Source: Leptolyngbya sp. PCC 6406 (GTDB lineage Bacteria; Cyanobacteriota; Cyanobacteriia; Phormidesmidales; Phormidesmidaceae). From it: a stretch of 64,000 bases of DNA. Position 1 is the first letter of the stretch. Each line of letters begins with the position of its first letter. The stretch is from NCBI RefSeq assembly GCF_000332095.2, contig NZ_KI913949.1:5170814-5234813 (forward strand), in the 5' to 3' direction. A program made the position numbers and the translations under genes. This document shows positions 23,855 to 37,526 of the stretch, one piece after another. The notes below the pieces were generated by a model. It was not told where the DNA came from. It ran no database searches and saw only the letters and a program-made list of their open reading frames with translations.

Positions 23855-24970
23855 TTAGGGAAGCGGTATGGAAAATAAGTTTTGATTTTTTGTTGAGGTG
23901 CTGGTGCGATCGCGGGTTGCCCTCGTAGCGGGGGGACGATGATCGCCCATTACCCCCTGATACACCGCCTCATAGCCATCCACCATACGTCCCACGCCAA
24001 AATTACGCACCACATGATCCCGGCAGGTCTGGCGACTAATGCGATGAATTTGAGCCACCGCCTCAACACAAGCGTCCAAACTGTGACACAGAAATCCGGT
24101 CTCGCCATCCACGATTAGCTCTGGGGCCGACCCCAGGGCCAGGGCAATCACCGGGGTACCGCTGGCCATCGACTCGGTGATCACTAGGCCAAAGGGTTCG
24201 GGCCAGGTAATCGGAAATAATGTTGCCGTAGCATGACCCATCAAGGATTTCTTCAGGGACTGGCTCACTTCTCCTAAAAACGTAATCTGTTCACCATCAA
24301 TATGGGGGGCCACCTCTCGATCAAAAAACTCACGGTTTTCAAAGTCAACCTTGCCGGCCATTTTCAGGGGCCAGCCGGTACGCTGGGCAATCTTGATGGC
24401 CAGATGGGGGCCTTTTTCTACCGACATGCGCCCTAAGAAAGCCAGATAGGGCGGGACTTGGGGCTTGAGGTAGAAGTCGAATTGGTCAATTGCGATCGCG
24501 TTGTAGACCGTAGCCACATAATTCAGCCCCAAATCAGACCGCTGCTGAGAATTAGACACACTGACTAAATTCTGCTGCCGATATTGGCCAAATATTGTCT
24601 CAGAGGCAAGGCTAAACGGTCCGTGTAGCGTGTGGACTACTGGAGTCTGGCTGAGATGGGTCCGGGATAACGCGGCAGCATCCATATGGGAGTGAATAAT
24701 GTCAAACTCCCCTAGACCATTGAAAACCTTATCGAGTTGACGTTGCTCATAATTTGCATATTCGGGGGGTAAAACCCCTAAAGATCGCAGCGCCTTCTCA
24801 CACCCTGGCTCTAGCAAAGCTTGGGTCTGAGAATCTCCCGACGCAAACAACGTTACCTGATGCCCTCGTCGCACCAGTTCTTCCGTCAATAAACTGACGA
24901 CAACCTCAGTGCCACCGTACCCCAAAGGCGGAACCTGTTCCCATAGCGGCGTAACCTGGGCAATTCGCAT
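23855..24970 (-). CDS. Glycosyltransferase family 4 protein
   Basis: A 371-aa GT-B fold enzyme. The N-terminal domain has MRIAQVTPLWEQVPPLGYGG, the glycine loop, and FDIIHSHMDAAAL. The C-terminal nucleotide-sugar domain has FLGRMSVEKGPHLAIK and the E-x7-E motif EPFGLVITE. It transfers a sugar from a nucleotide donor to a saccharide or lipid acceptor; the acceptor cannot be told. The C-terminal tail (RATRDRTSTSTKNQN) is low-complexity and variable. It is 680 nt upstream of the debranching gene in the same direction. Confidence 0.88.
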   Translation of the reverse strand: MRIAQVTPLWEQVPPLGYGGTEVVVSLLTEELVRRGHQVTLFASGDSQTQALLEPGCEKALRSLGVLPPEYANYEQRQLDKVFNGLGEFDIIHSHMDAAALSRTHLSQTPVVHTLHGPFSLASETIFGQYRQQNLVSVSNSQQRSDLGLNYVATVYNAIAIDQFDFYLKPQVPPYLAFLGRMSVEKGPHLAIKIAQRTGWPLKMAGKVDFENREFFDREVAPHIDGEQITFLGEVSQSLKKSLMGHATATLFPITWPEPFGLVITESMASGTPVIALALGSAPELIVDGETGFLCHSLDACVEAVAQIHRISRQTCRDHVVRNFGVGRMVDGYEAVYQGVMGDHRPPATRATRDRTSTSTKNQNLFSIPLP

Positions 24971-26106
24971 AAAGCCTCTCCATGATGTTAAGACTGGGAA
25001 TCCAGTCGGTTTAGTTCAACTCTGGTAAATTTATGTTCTCGACAATAGTTAAGCCCAAAACCAGATCAACTCTTACCCATACCCAAAGGTGCATCTTGTC
25101 TTTGCAAACTTATGTCACCACCCTGAGTAAAGAGCAAGCTCTACATCCCCCGGCTCCACTTAGGCACGCCCTATAGACTACTCCCAAAAAGGCAAAAACG
25201 GAGCCAGATGCAAAGTCGCTCTCCCGCCCTGGGCTATCACTCATACACATGAAGGATTTCAAAGTCCCCCGTGTTTGCCCCTGGGCACGCTTCGCGAACG
25301 GGGAATTTAGGGGCCACTGCCAAGAAATTCTATAGCGATTCCCTAATGTATGAGGTACACCTCAACTTAATGACACCTTGGCGAACAAGGGGCTTCAGCC
25401 CCTTGCCTGTACTTAACCCGAGTGAGAACCGCTATATTATCTATTAGGGAATTGCTATAGTGATCCTGCATGAGCTTTGAGTAAGCCTGTTCGTAGCGTG
25501 GGTGAAGCACAGCGTAACCCATACTACAAAGTTTTCGGAAATCAAATAGGATTGCTATATAAGCAATAACTTGCCTTGGGAGAAGGGTTTAGGGTGTAGA
25601 AGCAGAACGACTTTTCCGCGAGTGGGACTGTAAAAATTGTAGAAACGGGATAGACCTTTGCAGGTTCCTACTGCACGTCTAAAGCCCCGGAAAGCATTAG
25701 CAATTTATTTCTTTCATATATTCATTATACTTTGCTTAAGCTCAGGCATGGTTAAAGGTTTACTCTCCCCTGGCTATCAGGCCGATCAATTCTAGTTTTC
25801 TTAAGCCCCATGAGGGTTAAAGTGGGGCGATGAGTTCTACCGTCGTCAGATAACCCCATATCAGTCAAAGCCAAGGCCCGAAACCGAGACCTCATCAGCG
25901 ACAGAGGTGCCCATCACATCAAGCGATTTAGAGCCCTGAGGCGAGGAGTCATCAAACGAGATTTCCGTCGCAACTGAGGCTAGCGACGCAGAGCAGAATG
26001 CCCCTACCCCATCGGTGTGATCATCGTAGCCACGAGTAAGCGCCCATTCAAGAAGGGCGGACAGTCTCGTTTAGACACCGAGACCCGCTATCATGCCGCA
26101 TCGTTT
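24971..26106. other. 1.1-kb intergenic region with repeats and gene scraps
   Basis: Contains the 106-nt TATAGC-ended repeat (25331-25436), a second pair of similar phrases (TATTAGGGAATTGCTATAG, AAATAGGATTGCTATATAA) and a segment near 25588 shared with 13538. At about 25820-26020 on the + strand a frame reads WGDEFYRRQITPYQ then a Thr/Ser/Glu-rich tail, with one in-frame TGA and no start, so it looks like a decayed gene end. No intact gene is supportable. Confidence 0.5.
25331..25436. repeat. 106-nt MITE-like repeat with TATAGC ends, copy 2
   Basis: It begins TATAGCGATTCCCTAATGTA and ends, read inward, TATAGCGGTTCTCACTCG. The middle (CACCTCAACTTAATGACAC, GGGGCTTCAGCCCCTTGCC) matches copy 1 at 15095-15200 with scattered differences and no length change. 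Confidence 0.75.
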
Positions 26107-26940
26107 TTAGAATCGACTGCTATAACTCTCAGCGGTGGCAACGGCTTCTTGCAAGACTTGGGTGTAGGCTCCGGCATCGTCAATGCGGTAGACCACCAGT
26201 TCCTGGGGGCTGATGCGGTATTCAAAGTTGCCGCTGGTGGCTACGTAGTCGGCTTGGGAGCCCCGAACCGCAGTAACATCGCGGCTGACCAAGATTTGGG
26301 AGACGCCTTTTTCGTGGCCCACGTACAGGACGCTACTGCCCACATGGCAAATGTAGATGGTGTAGTTGGGGGTGCTGTAGTAGTGGGAGACATTCTCAAC
26401 ACCCCGACACGCACCACCTAGGGCTTCTGTTAGGGCTTCCTGCTCCTGGGCCGTATTTTGGGCAGTGGGGCCGTTGGCGGGTGTGACATCGACAAAATCT
26501 CCCCGGATCCATCCTTCAGTACCGGCTGTATCAAGGCGCAGGTAGTACCAGGTGTAGCCATCCTCCCCTTCGATGGAGCGCAGCAACTGTACCTGATCGC
26601 CCACAAGGCCATAGCCCTTAGCCTCTGCCTCAGTACTAGGGCTGGTGCGAAGATTAATCTCAGCATCGGTAGACTGGGCCGTGAGGACTGCCGACTGGTT
26701 TGGGTTAAGGGCGCGACCTTCCCCCAAGGATTGCTCGTCCGAGATGGCGTCAACCTCGGTGTCCTCTAGGGAGATATCAGGGCGCACTGACCCCGCTGCA
26801 ACGGTGGGGTCAGCAAAGGTGGCGTCTGGAATGGCAGGGCTATCGTCTCCCTCGGATGGGTTTCCCCAACGGCAGCCACTGACGGTTAGGGCAAATCCAG
26901 TTGCGATCGCGAATACCAAGGCAGGCATTCTCAAGGTCAT
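26107..26940 (-). CDS. SH3b-domain lipoprotein
   Basis: A 277-aa protein with a signal helix and lipobox (LTVSGC at residues ~18-23) and an acidic Asp/Ser/Pro linker. A bacterial SH3 domain spans about residues 90-150 (INLRTSPSTEAEAKG, WYYLRLDTAGTEGWIRGDFV). A cysteine-containing C-terminal domain (GGACRGVENVSHYYSTPNY) follows, not otherwise recognised. SH3b domains usually bind cell-wall peptides. The protein is expected in the periplasm, tethered to a membrane. No operon partner is evident. Confidence 0.83.
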   Translation of the reverse strand: MTLRMPALVFAIATGFALTVSGCRWGNPSEGDDSPAIPDATFADPTVAAGSVRPDISLEDTEVDAISDEQSLGEGRALNPNQSAVLTAQSTDAEINLRTSPSTEAEAKGYGLVGDQVQLLRSIEGEDGYTWYYLRLDTAGTEGWIRGDFVDVTPANGPTAQNTAQEQEALTEALGGACRGVENVSHYYSTPNYTIYICHVGSSVLYVGHEKGVSQILVSRDVTAVRGSQADYVATSGNFEYRISPQELVVYRIDDAGAYTQVLQEAVATAESYSSRF

Positions 26941-27064
26941 GGCTTAAGAGGCGTGAACAACCAATCGACTAGCTAGTGTAACCTGAGTTCGGGATGAGGA
27001 AAGGAGGGGCTTTGTAAGCTGAAGGGTGAAAAACTAAGTATCAGTAGGCCCCCCTTATGGATAG

Positions 27065-27306
27065 GGTCGCATCCGCCGCCACAAAGTCTTCCGAGGCATA
27101 GCGGCTCGTGGCAAAACCTCGGTGGATTGGTTCTTTGGCTTCAAACTCCATCTGGTAGTGAATGACCAGGACGAGTTGCTCAATATTGAGATCACACCGG
27201 GCAATACTGATGACCGTAAGCCGGTGGAGAGCTTGCTCAATGATCAATGTCATCTGTGGCTTAATTGCTTACTGTCATCAGCCCAAGAAGCCATCACTCA
27301 ATTTTG
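27065..27306 (+). pseudogene. IS982-family transposase fragment
   Basis: Without a start codon the frame reads RRHKVFRGIAARGKTS, DWFFGFKLHLVVNDQDELL, and TPGNTDDRKPVESLL, the heart of an IS982 transposase DDE domain (FKGIAARGK, GFKLHL, TPGNTDDR). The frame departs from the family after the ESLL segment and ends at 27306. Both ends of the element are missing, so only about 80 codons of a ~270-codon gene remain. Confidence 0.8.
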
Positions 27307-27401
27307 ACTTTGCTCTCCCTCAAGCCGCTTAACCCGAACTCAGGTTAAGTACAAATACTGTGTCCATTGGAGTACTATCCCAATGAACACAGCGAAACAG
27401 G

Positions 27402-27767
27402 TTACTTCTTGATGTTCCGCGCCATATTGCGGAACATGTCCATACTGCTGTCGGCGGTGCGGCGATTGGCCTGCTCACTCCCACTGGGTTGAGAGGCTTG
27501 AGGCGCTCCCGGTTGAGACTGCTGGGACTGGTCACGCACATCGACCTTATCCATTGCGGAGACTTGGCGCACAATTTCCACCTCTTCGGTCTGCCCCTTT
27601 TTCCGCGCAAAGGTCCGCTTCACCATCTTGGATGTACGCATGTAGTCGATATCGCCAAAGGTTTTGGCCTCATTCTCATCCAGAAAAAAGGCTTTCTCAT
27701 CTTTAGGGGGCTTCGGTGTGCGAGGCTTTTTACCGCCGCCAAACAAACCACGAATGAAACCGGTCAT
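27402..27767 (-). CDS. Conserved cyanobacterial hypothetical protein (121 aa)
   Basis: The ATG at 27767 with AGGAG seven nt upstream gives MTGFIRGLFGGGKKPRTP, then FFLDENEAKTFGDIDYMRTS, a basic patch (KMVKRTFARKKG) and a Gln/Ser/Pro-rich tail ending MFRNMARNIKK. An upstream start at 27800 would add 11 residues. The N-terminal GFIRGLFGGGKK can insert as an amphipathic helix. I do not recognise a named domain. It is followed by the IS982 fragment and preceded by DUF3181. Confidence 0.7.
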   Translation of the reverse strand: MTGFIRGLFGGGKKPRTPKPPKDEKAFFLDENEAKTFGDIDYMRTSKMVKRTFARKKGQTEEVEIVRQVSAMDKVDVRDQSQQSQPGAPQASQPSGSEQANRRTADSSMDMFRNMARNIKK

Positions 27768-27866
27768 GGAAATCTCCTGGACGCATGAGTCGCTGTTCAT
27801 TTATCTTAACGTCATTTGTAACGTTAGATTTTTGCCATCGCGACAAATTTGCCAGTCCAGACGCCA

Positions 27867-28172
27867 TTAAAAGTGGGCCTGAAAGTCTTCGAGGGCCTGG
27901 AGTAGGGCTGTCTCCCCTCTGGGCGGAATCAGGTCTTGCAGGGGAATCGACCGGCGACCCGCCCCGATAGGAATCAGGGTAGTTTGTAGAACCTCTGTCA
28001 CTACCTTCTCAGAAAGGCGGTTTTCATCTAAAACCGGGTAGAACTTCTCAGCCAAGAGGGTATGGAGTTTGGCATCGTTGAGGTACAGGTGCCACTTGGC
28101 GACATCAATGTAAACCGCTTCGCCAATGTTGGCAGCTAAAGCCTCTAAGGTTTCTGCTGGAACTGAGGTCAT
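27867..28172 (-). CDS. DUF3181-family protein
   Basis: A 101-aa cyanobacterial protein (EALAANIGEAVYIDVAKWHL, VLDENRLSEKVVTEVLQ, IPIGAGRRSIPLQDLIPP) of the DUF3181 family. It is cytoplasmic and its function is unknown. Its ATG overlaps the stop of the upstream 2TM gene (ATGA), so the pair is co-translated. This pairing suggests a membrane-attached role. Confidence 0.85.
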   Translation of the reverse strand: MTSVPAETLEALAANIGEAVYIDVAKWHLYLNDAKLHTLLAEKFYPVLDENRLSEKVVTEVLQTTLIPIGAGRRSIPLQDLIPPRGETALLQALEDFQAHF

Positions 28173-28453
28173 GGGCTGTTCTCCTCGGGGTTGTCATCAG
28201 TAGCCGGGATGTAGGGGCCAGAGTAATCTGCGATCGCAAAAATATAGCCCCCATGGACTGCTAGCAAAGCCAGCCAAGGGAACGTCACAAAGCTGACCCA
28301 AGGTACCCAATCGGCATTGAGCTGATGGGCAAACCACAGCCCGGAATTGATGGCGGCAAAAAAGGCCACATGCAGGGCAAAGTTGAGGCGATCCTCCAAA
28401 CGACGGTAGGCGGGATCGCGGCGGTCAGGCTTGCGGGGCCAGCGGGGGGGCAT
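28169..28453 (-). CDS. 2TM-domain small membrane protein
   Basis: A 94-aa protein with a basic N-terminus (MPPRWPRKPDRRDPAYRRLE). Two hydrophobic helices follow (ALHVAFFAAINSGLWFAHQL and VSFVTFPWLALLAVHGGYIF). The C-terminus is acidic. It fits the 2TM domain family of unknown function. It is upstream of and overlapping DUF3181. Confidence 0.78.
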   Translation of the reverse strand: MPPRWPRKPDRRDPAYRRLEDRLNFALHVAFFAAINSGLWFAHQLNADWVPWVSFVTFPWLALLAVHGGYIFAIADYSGPYIPATDDNPEENSP

Positions 28454-28621
28454 GGAAACACTCCAAAATAGGCAGTTAGGTCTTGCTCGTATTGTAGAAG
28501 GCAGCGGGTATTGACACGACCTGGCAGAAATCGATCTCCGAGAAGATTTTGATCCACAGGAAGATTTTTTAGATGGAATACTTTATATAGCCTTGTTTCA
28601 TAAAATGCTTAAGCTGCAACC

Positions 28622-29824
28622 ATGATAATTTCTCCCCTGAGTTGGTCGGAGCTCGAAACCCTCACTGATTTTCATCGTGATCCCATCCATGGGCCGACCA
28701 ATTCCCAGTCCCGACTGCGCCTGTTTGGCCAGTTTGAAACCGATGTACGGGTTACCCTATACCGCGACAATCATGCCTGGTGTCCCTATTGCCAGAAGGT
28801 CTGGCTGTGGCTAGAGGAAAAGCGCATTCCCTACCGCATCGAGAAGGTCACCATGTTCTGCTACGGGCAGAAGGAGCAGTGGTATAAGCGCATCGTGCCC
28901 TCGGGGATGCTGCCCGCCCTGGAGCTAGATGGGCGCGTGATCACAGAAAGTGATGACATTTTGCTGGCGCTAGAACGGGCCTTTGGTCCCCTGGAGCAAG
29001 CTATGACCGATCCGACAGTGCTGCCTCTGCGCCAGTTGGAACGGCGGCTGTTCCGCGCTTGGTGTACCTGGCTCTGCTATCCCACCCGATCCCCACGTCA
29101 GGAACAGGGAAGCCGTGATCAATTTATCAGTGTGGTGACCCAGGTAGAGGAAGCGTTAAGCCACACTCCCGGCCCCTACTTCCTGGAAAATTTTGGCACC
29201 GCTGATGTGGTTTTCACGCCCTACGTTGAACGCATGAATGCCAGCCTCTACTACTACAAGGGGTATTCTCTGCGGGAGGAAAACCCGCACCTGTCCGCCT
29301 GGTTCGATGCCATGGAGAGTCGCCCCACCTATCGCGGTACCCAGAGCGATTTCCATACCCACGCCCACGATCTGCCGCCCCAGATGGGGGGCTGCTACGA
29401 AAACGGTACACCCCAGATGGAGATCAACAAGGCCAGGGTGGATAACGGTCCCTGGATGGGCTTACCGGATGTGACCTATCCTGAGCCGGAATTCTCCCGT
29501 CAGGAAGCCTTACAACGGGTGATCAAACACCGGAACAACATTATTCGCATCAATCCCGTCAATGATGCCACCTTTGACACGGCGCTGCGCTGTGCTCTTA
29601 CCCACCTGATTACAGGAAAACCTTGTACACCACCGCCCGGTTCTGATATCGCCCTGCGCTATCTGCGCGATCGCATTAGCATCCCCCGCGATATGTCCAT
29701 CTATGCGGGTAAGCGGCTGCGACAGGCATTAGAAGACACAGCAGCCCTCGTAGGAGAGCGCCAAGGCCCCCCCATTCTCCTTCAGCATCGCCGGGACCAG
29801 GATCCTGCTAATTTTGCTCCCTAG
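28622..29824 (+). CDS. Glutathione S-transferase-family protein (large cyanobacterial type)
   Basis: A 400-aa protein. Residues ~38-120 form a thioredoxin-like GST N-terminal domain with [18 protein letters not shown] (a CxxC dithiol) and [18 protein letters not shown] closes the domain. The C-terminal half is helical with [20 protein letters not shown], the GST C-domain pattern. A ~130-residue tail with [12 protein letters not shown] is an extra domain seen in this plant/cyanobacterial class. It probably catalyses glutathione-dependent detoxification or thiol exchange in the cytoplasm. No partner gene is visible. Confidence 0.87.
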   Translation: MIISPLSWSELETLTDFHRDPIHGPTNSQSRLRLFGQFETDVRVTLYRDNHAWCPYCQKVWLWLEEKRIPYRIEKVTMFCYGQKEQWYKRIVPSGMLPALELDGRVITESDDILLALERAFGPLEQAMTDPTVLPLRQLERRLFRAWCTWLCYPTRSPRQEQGSRDQFISVVTQVEEALSHTPGPYFLENFGTADVVFTPYVERMNASLYYYKGYSLREENPHLSAWFDAMESRPTYRGTQSDFHTHAHDLPPQMGGCYENGTPQMEINKARVDNGPWMGLPDVTYPEPEFSRQEALQRVIKHRNNIIRINPVNDATFDTALRCALTHLITGKPCTPPPGSDIALRYLRDRISIPRDMSIYAGKRLRQALEDTAALVGERQGPPILLQHRRDQDPANFAP

Positions 29825-30008
29825 ATCACTCAAAACCCGCCCTGCCCAGTTCCGGAGAACCCAGAATTGTGCAGGTGCACCAGAACTGGAGTCATGGAGG
29901 AACGCCCGGTTACAGGAAATACGTCCCTTTAGCAGAGAGTACTGTTTTGAGAGAGTGATGCTAAGCTGATGCGCAGCTTTTGTCACCTATTAAGGGAAAT
30001 GCTGAAAT

Positions 30009-30040
30009 GCGATGGCCAGAGGCCGGTCGAAGACCATCGC
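30009..30040 (+). repeat. 32-nt palindromic repeat GCGATGG...CCATCGC, copy 1
   Basis: GCGATGGCCAGAGGCCGGTC followed by GAAGACCATCGC. The outer seven nt are complementary. Close copies occur at 42715-42746 and, reversed, at 43594-43625. It lies upstream of the secreted hydrolase gene and supplies a spurious ATG that would extend that gene. Confidence 0.7.
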
Positions 30041-30092
30041 AGGGGGTGCAGGCTCGAAATTCATTGGGTTCAAGGCGGATCTTCAACACATC

Positions 30093-31625
30093 ATGTTTCA
30101 GAAAATGTTCTCTCAGCATCAGCTAGTATCAGCGAAACTCAGGCATTGGACAAAATCCCTCATAGCCCTGGGACTGACAACCTCTACTCTTGTCGCCCTA
30201 ACCCCACCTCGATCCGCGATCGCGCAACTCAACAGCTACTGCCAAATTACCCAAGCAGAGGCTTCCCGCAAAGAAAACCTGCGGCAGGCTGCCTTTAACG
30301 GTGATGCCCAAGCCCGCTCCCAATATTTCACGATTATTCAGGAACATAGCGCCGCCCTCCAACGCTGTCGCCAGACGACTTGGCCTCAAGAGCAAGCCAT
30401 CTGGGTCCGGCTCTATCCCTGCGATCTCCAGCCCGGTATTTTAGAAGCGGTAATGGACCGTATTCTGAACCTAGGCTACAACCAGGTTTACGTCGAGGTA
30501 TTCTACAGCGGCCAAGTTCTCTTACCCAGTGCCGACAACCCCACCGTCTGGCCCACAGTCGTTAATTCCCAAGGCTACGAGCGACGAGATCTCTTGGCAG
30601 AAGCCATCTCCAAGGGACAACAACGGGGGCTAGATGTCCATGCCTGGGTCTTCACCCTCAACTTTGGCTATACCTACGGACAACGCAGCGATCGCGCCTC
30701 TAACCTAGCCCGCAACGGTCGCGGCCAAGATACCCTAGCCTTTGCCCGCAGTGGAGCCATCAGCAACCCAGAAGAAGTCTTCATTGACCCCTACAGCTTC
30801 CAGGCCCAGCAAGACTTTCAACAGATGCTCCAGAGCATCGCGCGTCGCCAGCCTCGCAGCATCCTCTTCGACTACATACGGTATCCCCGAGGATCAGGCA
30901 GCCATTCCGTAGTCAGCCGGGTAGAGGATCTCTGGATCTACGGAGAATCTGCCCGTCAAGCACTATTTCAGCGGGCCATGAACCAAAAAGGGCGAGAACT
31001 GATCCGCCGGTACCTTAGCCGGGGCTATCTATTGGATGCCGACATTGACGAGGTGAATACCCTCTTTCCTGGTGAAGGGGATGTCCTGTGGCAAAGCCAC
31101 ATTCCTACCCCTGACTGGCAATCCCAACCCACATCCATCCGCCGTCCCCAGTTACAAAATGAACTGTGGCGACTCAGCGTGGCCCACGCGGTTCAAGGCG
31201 TTGTCGATTTCCTCACCCGCATGGGTCAAGTTGCTCAACAGCAGGGCATCCCCTCGGGAGCGGTGTTTTTCCCCAGTGGCAACCGTCCAGTGGGCAGCGG
31301 TGGCTACGACTCCCGCCTACAATATTGGGATCGCTTTCCCACCTGGATGTCCTGGCACCCCATGGCCTATGCAGTCTGTGGTAATACGGGATGCATTCTG
31401 GAGGAGATTCGCCAAGTGCTAGCAACAGCGGGGCCTCGGGGTACCCAGTTCGTCAAGCCCGTCCTCGCAGGGGTTTGGGGCCAGTCAGTCCGCAACCGAC
31501 CTTCCCTAGAGGCTCAAATGCAGGCCATGCAGCGGTCAACCCCAGAGGTCAACTCCGTCAGCCACTTTGCCTATTCTTGGCAGGATCCAGAGTTCGATCG
31601 CACCCGCAAATTTTGCCAACTGTAG
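30093..31625 (+). CDS. Secreted GHL10-type (family 10-like) glycosyl hydrolase
   Basis: The ATG at 30093 gives a 510-aa protein with a signal peptide (SLIALGLTTSTLVALTPP, cleavage near AIA-Q) and one large domain of the GHL10 family: WVRLYPCDLQPGILEAVMD, YNQVYVEVFYSGQVLLPS, LDVHAWVFTLNFGYTYG, FIDPYSFQ, and SILFDYIRYPRG with the catalytic-barrel Asp/Tyr/Arg. The earlier ATG at 30012 lies in the palindromic repeat and is rejected as start. It likely acts on cell-wall or exopolysaccharide glucan in the periplasm. The gene ends 34 nt before a convergent DUF3143 gene. Confidence 0.84.
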   Translation: MFQKMFSQHQLVSAKLRHWTKSLIALGLTTSTLVALTPPRSAIAQLNSYCQITQAEASRKENLRQAAFNGDAQARSQYFTIIQEHSAALQRCRQTTWPQEQAIWVRLYPCDLQPGILEAVMDRILNLGYNQVYVEVFYSGQVLLPSADNPTVWPTVVNSQGYERRDLLAEAISKGQQRGLDVHAWVFTLNFGYTYGQRSDRASNLARNGRGQDTLAFARSGAISNPEEVFIDPYSFQAQQDFQQMLQSIARRQPRSILFDYIRYPRGSGSHSVVSRVEDLWIYGESARQALFQRAMNQKGRELIRRYLSRGYLLDADIDEVNTLFPGEGDVLWQSHIPTPDWQSQPTSIRRPQLQNELWRLSVAHAVQGVVDFLTRMGQVAQQQGIPSGAVFFPSGNRPVGSGGYDSRLQYWDRFPTWMSWHPMAYAVCGNTGCILEEIRQVLATAGPRGTQFVKPVLAGVWGQSVRNRPSLEAQMQAMQRSTPEVNSVSHFAYSWQDPEFDRTRKFCQL

Positions 31626-31658
31626 GTTCACTACCCAAAGATCCTTCAGGAGCAGACC

Positions 31659-31931
31659 TCAGGGGCCAGAAAAAATCGCCTCGTCCAAGTCTTGACGACT
31701 TAGAGAATATTTAAACACCCGCTGCACATCCTGGCCTTGTCCATCAGCACAGAGATAAAGCACCACTAGGGCGTCAATTTCCAGCACAATATCGGCCTGC
31801 CAGTCGGGCGTATCCAGGTGCCAACGGTGGAGATCATCCGCATCCTGCTGGCAGCCATGATCTCGTAGCCACTGTTCAATCTCAGGAAGAGGATGGTTAT
31901 AGAGGGGAGTCTGGACACTGGGCAGGGCCAT
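31659..31931 (-). CDS. DUF3143-family protein
   Basis: A 90-aa cyanobacterial protein with LPEIEQWLRDHGCQQDADDLHRW, then WQADIVLEIDALVVLYL, the pattern of DUF3143. It is cytoplasmic, and its role is unknown. It lies between the hydrolase (convergent) and the terminator of the rRNA operon, transcribed in the direction of the rRNAs. Read-through from the rRNA operon is blocked by that terminator. Confidence 0.85.
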   Translation of the reverse strand: MALPSVQTPLYNHPLPEIEQWLRDHGCQQDADDLHRWHLDTPDWQADIVLEIDALVVLYLCADGQGQDVQRVFKYSLSRQDLDEAIFSGP

Positions 31932-31957
31932 AGCAACGATTATTTAGAGGAGTAAGC

Positions 31958-31995
31958 AAAAGCCCCATCACTTATATAAAAGTGATGGGGCCTTT
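31958..31995 (-). terminator. Intrinsic terminator of the rRNA operon
   Basis: AGCCCCATCACTT and AAGTGATGGGGC form an 11-12-bp GC-rich stem with an AT loop; on the minus strand it is followed by TTTTG. It sits 10 nt after the 5S gene. Confidence 0.85.
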
Positions 31996-32004
31996 GAATA
32001 ATAA

Positions 32005-32120
32005 CCTGGCACCGAGCTATTTTCCCGTGGGGCGACCCCCAAAGTATCTTCGCCGCAGATGCGTTTCACAACCGAGTTCGGGATGGGTCGGAGTGGGTCC
32101 ACATCGCCATGGGCACCAGG
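32005..32120 (-). rRNA. rrf: 5S ribosomal RNA
   Basis: 116 nt, minus strand. It starts CCTGGTGCCCATGGCGATGT and ends ATAGCTCGGTGCCAGG, with matching ends (CCTGG/CCAGG), and the internal GAACTCGGTTGTGAAACGC loop is characteristic of bacterial 5S. It is the last gene of the operon. Confidence 0.95.
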
Positions 32121-32219
32121 AAAGCTATAGAGCTATCAGCCACCTATGTTTTCACATTTGATAGAGAGAGCCCTGAGGACTGCATAGATTAAGAGTCATA
32201 GTACGAACTAATGATGGTA

Positions 32220-35096
<2,877 letters not shown>

Positions 35097-35229
35097 CTTC
35101 CATCAACATTGATGTCTGTTCGTACTACCTTTTGACTCTCTTTCTATGCAGTTTTCAAGGTTCTTACTGGGTTCTCAGAACTCAGCATGATGTCTCTTTA
35201 TCAACACTATGCTGAAATCTCTCTCGCGG

Positions 35230-35305
35230 TGGTGGAGGTTAGCGGACTCGAACCGCTGACATCCTGCTTGCAAAGCAGGCGCTCTACCAACTGAGCTAAA
35301 CCCCC
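35230..35305 (-). tRNA. trnA: tRNA-Ala (UGC)
   Basis: 76 nt: acceptor GGGGGTT pairs with AACCTCC. The anticodon stem-loop CCTGC-TTTGCAA-GCAGG gives anticodon TGC, the T loop is GGTTCGAGTCC, and CCA is encoded at the 3' end. It lies in the 16S-23S spacer. Confidence 0.96.
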
Positions 35306-35311
35306 ACGCAG

Positions 35312-35385
<74 letters not shown>

Positions 35386-35505
35386 TTGTCCCTCGACCTA
35401 TAGCTTGAGTGCCTTCTATCTCGAATCTCGAACGACCTTAGGATGACCTTCTCTATCTCGGTATATACTTCTTTTCCCGATGATAAAGATGGTTTGGTCT
35501 CCTTG

Positions 35506-37222
<1,717 letters not shown>

Positions 37223-37252
37223 AATGTAACCCCCGTTCCTGTTTGCTGTCAA
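37223..37252 (-). promoter_or_regulatory. rRNA operon promoter
   Basis: On the minus strand TTGACA (37252-37247) and TACATT (37228-37223) are separated by 18 nt, a near-consensus sigma-70-type promoter about 230 nt before 16S. The start point would be near 37215. Confidence 0.7.
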
Positions 37253-37526
37253 TACTTTTGACGAGCAATTTTTGGGGGCACTAGAATCCCCGCTACACAA
37301 GGGTTCTGCTTCTCTAGACCTAGCTTTTCTGGGGAAGGGCAAAAAAGAGTTTTCTGGTCTTGGCTATTTTTCCGGTGATACTGCCCAGTCACTCTGTGGG
37401 CTTAAGGACTGGAGTTGAGGGAGAGGGGTGGGGCGATCGCCACCTTAGACATACGGACTTACGCTCCCCAGATTTTTCCCTAGCCTGCATAGTGGAGGAG
37501 TAGAGGCAGGCCGGAGGAGCGATTCT
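37253..37526. other. Divergent spacer between the rRNA promoter and clpB
   Basis: About 270 nt with no gene. The 5' part is the upstream region of the rRNA promoter, and the last 60 nt contain GGAGGAG-type ribosome sites before clpB. A CIRCE inverted repeat (TTAGCACTC-N9-GAGTGCTAA) is not seen. Confidence 0.5.

Noticed and set aside
26017-26421. + strand frame opposite the SH3 lipoprotein gene
   Set aside because: Mostly antisense to a clear lipoprotein gene and without domain or ribosome site.
30012-30092. Longer N-terminus of the GHL10-type hydrolase from ATG 30012
   Set aside because: The added part is translated from the 32-nt palindromic repeat; the same fake start appears at two unrelated copies. 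The signal peptide fits a start at 30093.
37253-37526. CIRCE heat-shock operator upstream of clpB
   Set aside because: No TTAGCACTC-N9-GAGTGCTAA or close variant is seen.
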